A DNA stretch of 18,453 nt from the NCBI GenBank assembly GCA_022360595.1, contig JAKSCN010000436.1, positions 1 to 18,453 of the forward strand. The letters run 5' to 3'. Under the pieces are notes generated by a model, which did no database searches, was not told the DNA's origin, and saw nothing but the letters and a program-made list of their open reading frames with translations. The number at the start of each line of letters is the position of its first letter. The first letter of the stretch is position 1. The stretch is from Chromatiales bacterium. GTDB taxonomy: Bacteria; Pseudomonadota; Gammaproteobacteria; Chromatiales; Chromatiaceae. Made by a program: the position numbers and the translations under genes. This document shows, piece by piece, positions 12,258-18,453 of the stretch.

Positions 12258-15227
12258 TCAGCTAAGGGAATCAAGCATCTCCTGTGCTTCACCCTTCTGG
12301 GTATCGTTACCCTCTTCCAAAACCTCGCCCAGGATATCCCGAGCCCCTTCCGGATCACCCATATCGACATAGGCCCGCGCCAGATCGATCTTGGTGTTGA
12401 CCTCATCGTCCTCACTCGGCTCTTCACCTGTATCCAGGGAAATCTCCGCACCATCACCAACATCCAGATCATCCAGAGTATAGGCGCTCTCTTCCAGTGC
12501 ATTCTCGAGCTGTTCACTCACCTCATCTATGGTAGCGCTCTCATTATCAACTTCGCTACCAGGGTTGAAACCGGACAGGTCCAGATCAAGATCACCCAAG
12601 TCGCCTAAATCCAGACTATCGTTGGCCAGATCGGCAACCTCCGCCTCTTCCAACGGATCGTCGATTTTGAGTTGAATCACTTCCGAGGTCGGCTCTTCAA
12701 AGTGTTTCAGATCTTCCTGCTGATCCCCACCAAGACCGAGTTCTGCCACCACATCATTACCAGGCTCCAGGTCAAGGTCGAGACTCTCGTTATCGTCCAA
12801 CCCGAGTGCAGTGGTCTCGGCATCCAGATCGAGGCCGACATCGATATCAAGCATCTCCGTCTTCTCACTGAGGTCGGCAATATCGGCCAGTGATTCCAAA
12901 CTGCCGGTATCCTCATGCACGCCTTTATCCAGCGTATCCAGATTGAGATCCAGATCGAAATCAAGATCATCATCACCGGACGCAGGCTTCTCTTCAGCCA
13001 CCACGTCTTTGCTGTCAGCCTCATCTATCTCCAGTTCATCCAAATTGAACTCGGCACCCAGATCGGCATCCAGATTCAAGATTTCATCCAACTCTTCTGT
13101 TTCGCTGGCGACACTCTCATCGGCAGCAGCCACCGCCGCACCCGAGAATAGCGCCGCCCCAGGCATAAGCTGTGCGCCCATAGAGACAATGCGTCCCCAG
13201 AGTTCCGGATTTTGGTTATCGATATCATCGCCCCGCATCTCTTCAGCCAGCGCCAGATAGGCATCCTTATCCTTGGTGGCGAACAGAATTTCAGCCAGTT
13301 TCTGCTTCAGCTCAAGACGCTCAGGATCTTTGTTGATCGCCTGCTTGACCAGCTCTTCAGCCTGCTGATAACGACCATAGGCGATATAGACATCGGCCTC
13401 GGCCAACGGATCGACTTCACCCGTCTCGTTCTGCAGCGCATCGATATCGCTGGGTGAGAAATCACTCAGGAAAGAGGTCTCCTCACTCTGCTGCGCCGTG
13501 ATCTCCGGCGGCTCAGTCTGCTCTTCATCATCAATGGTATTGACCAGGATACTCTCCTGGAAATCGGCACTGTTGGAGCGGCGTCTGCTAATCAACACCC
13601 AGAGCATTGCCAGCAGTACGACGATACCGCCGATGATGCCGCCCAGCAGGGTGGTGTCGCCCATCACCCGCTCATAGAGACTGCGCTCTTCCAGAGTCGG
13701 TTTGGTTTTGACAACCGGCTTTGGTGGTTCTGGTTTAACCTCCGGCTTCGGCTCAGGCTGAGCCTCGGCAACAACAGGAGCCGCTGGCTCTTCAACCACC
13801 GGCGCAGTAGCGTCCGCTTGTTCTGTCACGGGTTCTGCAGCCACCTGATCGGGGGTCTCTGCTGCAACGACAGGATCCACCGCAGGCTGCTCATCGGTTA
13901 CCACCGCGGGCTGTTCTGCGCTCTCTTCCACCGCGCCATCGGCTGTCTCAGTAGCTGCGGCTGGGTCTATCTCTGCTGTTTCAGTAGCCGTGGCCGGATC
14001 TATCTCGGCTGTCTCAGCAGGTGCAGCATCGGCAGGCAGCTCGCCGCCTACAGCCGCCTGGAGCTGAGCCAGTTGATCATTCTTCAGTTCCAACAGACGC
14101 TGGAGATCCTGGAGTTGCGACTCCAGGTCAGCTACTCGGGATTTAAGTTCTTCGCCCTCCTGCAGAGCCCCCGCTTTCGCCTCTTCGGCGATCAGCAGAT
14201 CCTGGCGCAACTCATCCAACGCCTTGGCGGGTTCATCGCCTTCACTGGAACCAGCCTCACCCTCACCATCCGGGCGAGCTGTTGCGATTTTCAACTGATC
14301 ACCGGCATCCGCCTGATCGTCTGCCATAGCGGTTGGCGCGTTATCCTGGGTACCGGTTTTGGCGACTTCGCTCGACTCTTGTGCTGCGACTGGCTGGCGA
14401 TCGGCCTCCCACTCCTGCACCTGCCGACTGTAAGCCAGATAAGCTTCACGCTGACTCAGAGAGAGCACCTGCTCACGGTCGGGAATACGTAGGACTTGCC
14501 CCACTTTGAGGTTGTTGATGTTGCTACCGATGAACGCTTCAGGATTGCTCTCAAACAGCGCCATCATCATCTGGTGTATGGAAGCGTCGTCGTGACGCAC
14601 CTGTTTTGCAATACCCCAGAGCGTGTCATTACGCTTGGTTGGGCCATAGTCACTTCCAAACGCGGCAGCCGATGTTCTCGGCGCCTGTGACTGGTCGCCC
14701 CCCGCCCAAGAGACATCTGAGGAGGTGACCACGGACGCGTCCGGCGGTTCGTTGGATACCCGGTTGGAAACCGCCGTCGACACCGGCGGCTTGGTTTCCG
14801 GTGTTTTCACCGGCGCAGGTCTGCGGTTGAGTGTGGCTGGTGGATCCAGCAGAACAGTGTATTCGCGAACCAGCTTGCCCTTCGGCCAGTTCACCTCGAT
14901 CAGGAAGTTCAGAAAGGGCTCACGGATAGGCGCCTGACTGCTCAGTTCAATGACCTTTTTGCCACCGGACCGTTCAACCGATTTAAACTCCAGCTTGGTC
15001 AAGATAAACGGACGATCTACACCGGCACGGTTGAAGGCTTCTGGCGATGCCAACTCGACTCGTATATCGTCCACCTCTTCCACATCGACGGAGAGCAGTT
15101 CGATATCTGCCGATAGATATTGATTTAACGCCGACTTCAGCTGAATCTCACCCAACCCAAGCGCTTGCACCGACAGGGGTGAAATACCCAGTGCAAGGGC
15201 TACTGCCAGGGATAGTTTACGGACCAT
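12258..15227 (-). CDS. fimV: FimV/HubP polar hub protein
   Basis: FimV (HubP in Vibrio) is a large inner-membrane protein at the cell pole that organises type IV pilus, flagellar and chemotaxis machinery. Visible in order are: a signal peptide (residues 1-22, VRKLSLAVALALGISPLSVQA), an N-terminal domain (about 23-130), a LysM peptidoglycan-binding domain (about 196-249, DTLWGIAKQVRHDDASIHQM), a coiled coil (about 335-395), an Ala/Glu/Pro/Val linker, one membrane segment (about 525-548, LGGIIGGIVVLLAMLWVLI), a TPR-like part, and a very acidic cytoplasmic region. The FimV C-terminal domain closes it (last 50 residues, TKIDLARAYVDMGDPEGARD). I start at the ATG at 15227, behind GGGGGA, not the ATG 30 bases upstream, because it opens directly into the signal peptide; the length is 989 residues. 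Confidence 0.93.
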   Translation of the reverse strand: MVRKLSLAVALALGISPLSVQALGLGEIQLKSALNQYLSADIELLSVDVEEVDDIRVELASPEAFNRAGVDRPFILTKLEFKSVERSGGKKVIELSSQAPIREPFLNFLIEVNWPKGKLVREYTVLLDPPATLNRRPAPVKTPETKPPVSTAVSNRVSNEPPDASVVTSSDVSWAGGDQSQAPRTSAAAFGSDYGPTKRNDTLWGIAKQVRHDDASIHQMMMALFESNPEAFIGSNINNLKVGQVLRIPDREQVLSLSQREAYLAYSRQVQEWEADRQPVAAQESSEVAKTGTQDNAPTAMADDQADAGDQLKIATARPDGEGEAGSSEGDEPAKALDELRQDLLIAEEAKAGALQEGEELKSRVADLESQLQDLQRLLELKNDQLAQLQAAVGGELPADAAPAETAEIDPATATETAEIDPAAATETADGAVEESAEQPAVVTDEQPAVDPVVAAETPDQVAAEPVTEQADATAPVVEEPAAPVVAEAQPEPKPEVKPEPPKPVVKTKPTLEERSLYERVMGDTTLLGGIIGGIVVLLAMLWVLISRRRSNSADFQESILVNTIDDEEQTEPPEITAQQSEETSFLSDFSPSDIDALQNETGEVDPLAEADVYIAYGRYQQAEELVKQAINKDPERLELKQKLAEILFATKDKDAYLALAEEMRGDDIDNQNPELWGRIVSMGAQLMPGAALFSGAAVAAADESVASETEELDEILNLDADLGAEFNLDELEIDEADSKDVVAEEKPASGDDDLDFDLDLNLDTLDKGVHEDTGSLESLADIADLSEKTEMLDIDVGLDLDAETTALGLDDNESLDLDLEPGNDVVAELGLGGDQQEDLKHFEEPTSEVIQLKIDDPLEEAEVADLANDSLDLGDLGDLDLDLSGFNPGSEVDNESATIDEVSEQLENALEESAYTLDDLDVGDGAEISLDTGEEPSEDDEVNTKIDLARAYVDMGDPEGARDILGEVLEEGNDTQKGEAQEMLDSLS
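13942..14007 (-). repeat. Tandem 33-bp repeat in the fimV linker
   Basis: Two adjacent 33-bp units (13942-13974 and 13975-14007) differ at a few bases. They encode TAEIDPATATE-like and TAEIDPAAATE-like 11-residue units; a third, degraded partial copy follows to about 14019. They lie in the low-complexity periplasmic linker between the coiled coil and the membrane segment. Repeats of this kind can change copy number in frame and so the linker length. Confidence 0.75.
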
Positions 15228-15359
15228 GCGTCCCCCTTCCTCAATCATATTTTCCACACGCTTCTTGCGAAAATAGCCGCTGAATACTCCACACCCAAGT
15301 CATTCCAACATGTTCCCCAAGAGATAGAATGAACTTAATGTTTATTCGCTAACTATAAC
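15228..15359. other. Intergenic region between asd-like gene and fimV
   Basis: This stretch of 132 bases is AT-rich near 15290-15360. I find no convincing terminator, and no promoter better than weak matches such as TTGGGT-N17-TATTTT. It probably contains the fimV promoter, but I cannot place it. Confidence 0.4.
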
Positions 15360-16385
15360 TTATAAATAATTTTTTACCAAAATCTCAGCAATCTGAACAC
15401 TGTTTAATGCCGCCCCTCGGCGTACATTATCACTCACCGACCAGAAATTGAGACCCTGTAAATGGGATATATCTTCCCTGATTCTACCGATAAAAACCTC
15501 ATCACTGGCAGACGATTCGCTAACCGGTGTTGGATAACCTGTCTCACCAGGCTCATCCATCACTTTAACACCAGGTGCGTTTTCCCATAATTCCCTGGCG
15601 CTTACTGCCGATATCTTATCTTTTGTCTCGATATGCACGGCCTCTGCATTGCCATAGAAAATAGGCACCCGAACGGCTGTCGGATTTATCTGCAAACTGT
15701 CTTCCGCCAAGATTTTTGCGCTATCGCGCACCAGCTCCATCTCTTCCTTGGTGTAGCCATTTGAACTCAGCTCACCAACTTGTCCCAACACATTGAATGC
15801 TATCTGCTTACCATAAACACCCGGCTTAACCGATTTGGCATTCATGACTGAAGCAGTCTCGAAGGCCAGCGTCTCTATCGCCTGCTTACCACTACCGGAG
15901 ACCGACTGATAGGTGCAGATATTGATCCGCGCCACACCGACAGCATCATGAATTGGCTTCAACGCCAATAGCAGTTGCACACTCAGCGGATTTGGGCTGG
16001 CGATTATACCCCGATGGGTATAATCCGAAACTGCGTCCGGATTGACCTCAGGCACTACTAGAGGAATATCGTCCTCATAACGGAATGCTGAACTGGTATC
16101 GATTGAGATAGCGCCAGCGCTGGTCGCTTCCGGCACATACTGTTGAGATATTGTGGCGTCCGTGGCAAACAATGCCAAGTCGACTTGGGAAAAATCGAAC
16201 TCCGCGAGGTCGGTCACCTTGATCATGCGTTCGCCAAATTCGACCCGCTTGCCCACGGACCGGTCACTCGCCAACGCATACACCTCTTCAACAGGAAATT
16301 CACGCTCGGCTAAAATCGCCAGCATCGCCTCGCCAACTACACCTGTAGCACCAACCACCGCTACATTAAATTTGGTCTCGCTCAT
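15360..16385 (-). CDS. Aspartate-semialdehyde dehydrogenase-like protein lacking catalytic residues (Usg family-like)
   Basis: This 341-residue protein is a clear homologue of aspartate-semialdehyde dehydrogenase: NADP-loop VVGATGVVGEAML near the start and RGAALNSVQIAE near the end. However, the site that holds the catalytic Cys in the enzyme (NPNC) reads SPNP here, so Pro133 replaces Cys. The expected catalytic His (FYGHAEA or similar) reads FYGNAEA, with Asn246. It is therefore very probably inactive as a dehydrogenase. The gene resembles E. coli usg, which lies before truA, and P. aeruginosa PA3116, which lies between asd and fimV. The ATG at 16385 behind AGGG is chosen over a TTG one codon upstream. 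It lies downstream of the asd terminator, so it needs its own promoter. Function unknown; a partner of Asd or a moonlighting fold is possible. Confidence 0.88.
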   Translation of the reverse strand: MSETKFNVAVVGATGVVGEAMLAILAEREFPVEEVYALASDRSVGKRVEFGERMIKVTDLAEFDFSQVDLALFATDATISQQYVPEATSAGAISIDTSSAFRYEDDIPLVVPEVNPDAVSDYTHRGIIASPNPLSVQLLLALKPIHDAVGVARINICTYQSVSGSGKQAIETLAFETASVMNAKSVKPGVYGKQIAFNVLGQVGELSSNGYTKEEMELVRDSAKILAEDSLQINPTAVRVPIFYGNAEAVHIETKDKISAVSARELWENAPGVKVMDEPGETGYPTPVSESSASDEVFIGRIREDISHLQGLNFWSVSDNVRRGAALNSVQIAEILVKNYL

Positions 16386-16426
16386 CAAGCCCTGCTTTTA
16401 TTTCGGTATCTTTCAAACAAACTGAG

Positions 16427-16468
16427 AAAACAAAACGGGAGCATGCTCAGACCTTGAGCACACTCCCG
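16427..16468 (-). terminator. Intrinsic terminator of asd
   Basis: On the minus strand CGGGAG (16468-16463), TGCTCA (16460-16455), a 5-base loop, TGAGCA (16449-16444) and CTCCCG (16441-16436) form a 12-bp stem with one TG/TG internal loop. TTTTGTTTTC follows (16435-16426). The pattern is that of a strong Rho-independent terminator. It separates asd from the asd-like gene. Confidence 0.9.
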
Positions 16469-16495
16469 CCCGCTGTAGACTACTGAAACAGTCGC

Positions 16496-17611
16496 TTAGC
16501 GTTCCAGTAAAATCCTCAGCATGCGACGCAGCGGCTCCGCTGCCCCCCACAATAGCTGATCACCAACGGTGAACGCTGAAAGATACTCGTCACCCATCGC
16601 CAACTTGCGCAGTCGTCCCACCGGCACGCTCAAAGTGCCGGTTACCACGGCTGGACTCAGCTCCTGGATGGTACGCTCACGATCGTTCGGCAGTACCTTT
16701 ACCCAGTCGTTGGCCGATGCCAAAATATCCTCAATCTCATCTATTGGGGCATTTCTCTTCAGTTTAATAGTCAGTGCCTGGCTGTGGCAGCGCATCGCCC
16801 CGATACGCACACAGAGCCCATCGATCGGCACTGGATTCTCTTCACGTCCCAGAATCTTGTTCGTTTCGACGCTGCCCTTCCACTCTTCCCGACTCTGGCC
16901 ATTCTCCAACTGGGTATCGATCCAGGGGATCAGGCTACCAGCCAGTGGAACGCCGAAATTGTCCACGGGAAAAGTATCGGCACGCATCGCTTCCGCCACC
17001 TGGCGATCTATATCCAGGATGGCCGATGAAGGGTTATCCAGCAGCTCTTTTACTGAAGCGTGGGCTGTGCCCATCTGGCTCAGCAGTTCGCGCATGTGCT
17101 TGGCACCACCACCAGAGGCCGCTTGATAAGTCATGGCGGTTGTCCATTCCACCAAATCTTCTCTAAACAGACCGCCCAGCGCCATCAGCATCAGGCTCAC
17201 TGTACAGTTTCCCCCGATGAAGTCTTTCACACCTGCGTCCAAAGCGTCTGTGATGACGTTCAAATTCACGGGATCCAGCACAATGACGCTATTGTTAGCC
17301 ATTCGCAGCGTGGAGGCGGCATCAATCCAGTAGCCCTGCCAACCGGCGGCACGCAGATCTTCGAATACCGATTTGGTATAACCACCTCCCTGACAGGAGA
17401 TGATGGCGTCCATCGTCTTGAGTTCGTCAATATCGGTTGCATCCTTCAGTGCAGGAATCGTTTTACCGATATCCGGGCCCTGTTCACCTACCTGCGAGGT
17501 GGTGAAGAAGACCGGCTCATCGATAAGATCAAAATCTTTCTCATCGCGCATGCGACCCATCAGAACGGATCCGACCATGCCACGCCAACCGACAAAACCT
17601 ACGCGTTTCAT
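16496..17611 (-). CDS. asd: Aspartate-semialdehyde dehydrogenase
   Basis: Asd reduces aspartyl phosphate to aspartate semialdehyde, the branch point to lysine, threonine, methionine and diaminopimelate. The 371-residue protein is of the proteobacterial type. It has VGFVGWRGMVGSVLMGRM at the start, the catalytic Cys136 in FIGGNCTVSLML, AASGGGAKHMREL, and the catalytic His276 in RIGAMRCHSQAL. All key residues are present, in contrast to the adjacent paralogue. The ATG at 17611 lies behind AGAGAG. The gene has a promoter (17650-17678) and a strong terminator, so it is probably monocistronic. Confidence 0.97.
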   Translation of the reverse strand: MKRVGFVGWRGMVGSVLMGRMRDEKDFDLIDEPVFFTTSQVGEQGPDIGKTIPALKDATDIDELKTMDAIISCQGGGYTKSVFEDLRAAGWQGYWIDAASTLRMANNSVIVLDPVNLNVITDALDAGVKDFIGGNCTVSLMLMALGGLFREDLVEWTTAMTYQAASGGGAKHMRELLSQMGTAHASVKELLDNPSSAILDIDRQVAEAMRADTFPVDNFGVPLAGSLIPWIDTQLENGQSREEWKGSVETNKILGREENPVPIDGLCVRIGAMRCHSQALTIKLKRNAPIDEIEDILASANDWVKVLPNDRERTIQELSPAVVTGTLSVPVGRLRKLAMGDEYLSAFTVGDQLLWGAAEPLRRMLRILLER

Positions 17612-17649
17612 TGACTCTCTCTACCTAAATCAGTAATTAAACAAATTCC

Positions 17650-17678
17650 GTAATAAACGGAGGACATCCTATTGTAAA
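17650..17678 (-). promoter_or_regulatory. Probable sigma-70 promoter of asd
   Basis: TTTACA (17678-17673), 17 bases, then TATTAC (17655-17650) match the -35 and -10 boxes at 5 of 6 and 4 of 6 positions with ideal spacing. Transcription would begin near 17643, about 32 bases before the ATG. A 15-base inverted repeat, TCCGT-TTATT-ACGGA (17661-17647), covers the -10 and could be an operator. Confidence 0.55.
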
Positions 17679-17709
17679 CATCTGCTGACAGTTTCATAGC
17701 CGATTTCAC

Positions 17710-17741
17710 AAAAAAACCGCTACCGGATGAACCAGTAGCGG
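17710..17741 (-). terminator. Strong intrinsic terminator of leuB
   Basis: CCGCTACTGG (17741-17732), loop TTCAT and CCGGTAGCGG (17726-17717) form a 10-bp stem with one G-U pair, followed by seven Ts (17716-17710). It lies 27 bases after the leuB stop and cuts leuB from asd. Confidence 0.95.
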
Positions 17742-17767
17742 CTTATTTCAGCGATATATCGTTAATT

Positions 17768-18453
17768 TCAATCAGCGAGCGCCGCAACCACGGCATCACC
17801 CATCGCTTCGGTACCAACCTGCTGCATGCCCTCAGACATGATATCGGCTGTACGCAGTCCCTGATCCAGCACTTTGGTCACCGCCTGCTCGATGCGATCG
17901 GCCATGGCCGCCTCGTCCAGGGAGTAACGCAGCATCATCGCCACAGAGAGGATGGTAGCCAGCGGATTGGCCACACCCTGTCCAGCGATATCAGGCGCTG
18001 AGCCGTGAATCGGCTCATACATGCCCTGGCCCTTCTCATTCAGAGAGGCGGACGGCAACATCCCGATCGAACCGGTCAACATCGCCGCACAATCCGAGAG
18101 AATATCGCCAAACATGTTGGTGGTGACCATCACGTCGAACTGTTTGGGTGCACGCACCAACTGCATGGAGGCGTTATCCACGTACATGTGGGAGAGCTCA
18201 ACCTCTGGATACTCCTCACCCACTTTGATCGCCACATCGCGCCACATCTCGGTACACTCAAGGACATTGGCCTTATCTACGGAGCAGACGCACTTGCCGC
18301 GCTTCATGGCGATATCCATGGCGACACGAACAATGCGATCCACCTCTGATTCACGGTAAACCAGCGTGTTGTAGCCCTGCTTCTCACCGTTCTCCAGTTC
18401 GCGCACACCGCGTGGCTCACCGAAGTAGATACCACCGGTCAGCTCACGAACGA
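17768..18453 (-). CDS. leuB: 3-isopropylmalate dehydrogenase, C-terminal part (partial)
   Basis: LeuB oxidises 3-isopropylmalate in leucine synthesis. The frame is open to the right edge, so the N-terminal third is outside the window; the GTG at 18406 is an internal Val, not a start. The edge reads VRELTGGIYFGEPRGVRE, an exact LeuB signature before the substrate-binding Tyr region. ELSHMYVDNASMQL (with the catalytic Lys/Asp part of the site), NMFGDILSDCAAMLTGSIG and the NAD-binding GSAPDIAGQGVANPLA follow. The C-terminal AALAD ends at TGA 17770-17768. The order leuB-asd matches P. aeruginosa. Confidence 0.96.
   Translation of the reverse strand, partial: VRELTGGIYFGEPRGVRELENGEKQGYNTLVYRESEVDRIVRVAMDIAMKRGKCVCSVDKANVLECTEMWRDVAIKVGEEYPEVELSHMYVDNASMQLVRAPKQFDVMVTTNMFGDILSDCAAMLTGSIGMLPSASLNEKGQGMYEPIHGSAPDIAGQGVANPLATILSVAMMLRYSLDEAAMADRIEQAVTKVLDQGLRTADIMSEGMQQVGTEAMGDAVVAALAD

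Noticed and set aside
13818..14492. A 224-codon plus-strand frame rich in Leu, Gly and Cys, and similar ones across 12255-13457
   Set aside because: They are antisense to the low-complexity Ala/Glu/Asp-rich part of fimV, where long reverse frames without stops are expected.
15228..15257. ATG at 15257 as start of fimV
   Set aside because: The ATG at 15227 has a strong GGGGGA site and opens directly into the signal peptide.
18404..18406. GTG as start of leuB
   Set aside because: The frame stays open to the window edge and encodes conserved LeuB sequence upstream of it, so this is an internal Val.
1..18453. Mobile element, CRISPR, phage or defence system
   Set aside because: No transposase, integrase, direct repeat array or defence gene was seen; gene order is that of a conserved housekeeping region.

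Overview
The window looks like chromosome of a flagellated, free-living-type gammaproteobacterium. The evidence is gene order: leuB, asd, a second asd-like gene, fimV, truA, trpF, (trpB, trpA), accD, folC, a dedD-like SPOR gene, cvpA, purF, metZ. Apart from the trpBA pair this is the order I remember for Pseudomonas aeruginosa around fimV. The mix of MetZ, a CsgG-type protein, FliW and FimV would fit a sulfur-oxidising or related marine lineage, but the species cannot be fixed from this sequence.

Layout. Bases 1-135 carry the end of a rightward gene whose C-terminus resembles the curli secretion pore CsgG, followed by a hairpin. Next is fliW (306-746, rightward), behind a near-perfect flagellar sigma-28 (FliA) promoter. 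Everything else points left. Read in the direction of transcription, starting from the right edge, it runs: leuB (partial) with a strong terminator; asd with its own promoter and terminator; a catalytically dead asd paralogue; fimV and a double-hairpin terminator; truA-trpF-trpB-trpA; accD-folC-dedD-cvpA-purF; then metZ, a small SAM-dependent methyltransferase, a two-CBS-domain protein and a DUF2835 protein.

The most notable non-coding element lies between purF and metZ (about 3366-3496). It has a TTGACA-type promoter, an RNA that matches the SAM-II riboswitch core, and directly after it an intrinsic terminator. A competing antiterminator helix would use the conserved GCUAAAG of the aptamer. 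The arrangement predicts that S-adenosylmethionine shuts off metZ by early termination. The methyltransferase is coupled to metZ by a 4-base overlap, and the CBS and DUF2835 genes follow without a visible terminator, so they may share this control.

How the genes connect. Asd makes aspartate semialdehyde, the precursor of homoserine, which MetZ (after O-succinylation) converts with sulfide to homocysteine. TrpF, TrpB and TrpA are the last steps of tryptophan synthesis. AccD and FolC serve fatty acid and folate synthesis, and PurF starts purine synthesis. FimV and the SPOR protein act at the pole and septum, and FliW in flagellar control. I see no tRNA, rRNA, CRISPR, insertion sequence or prophage, and most of the window is conserved housekeeping DNA.
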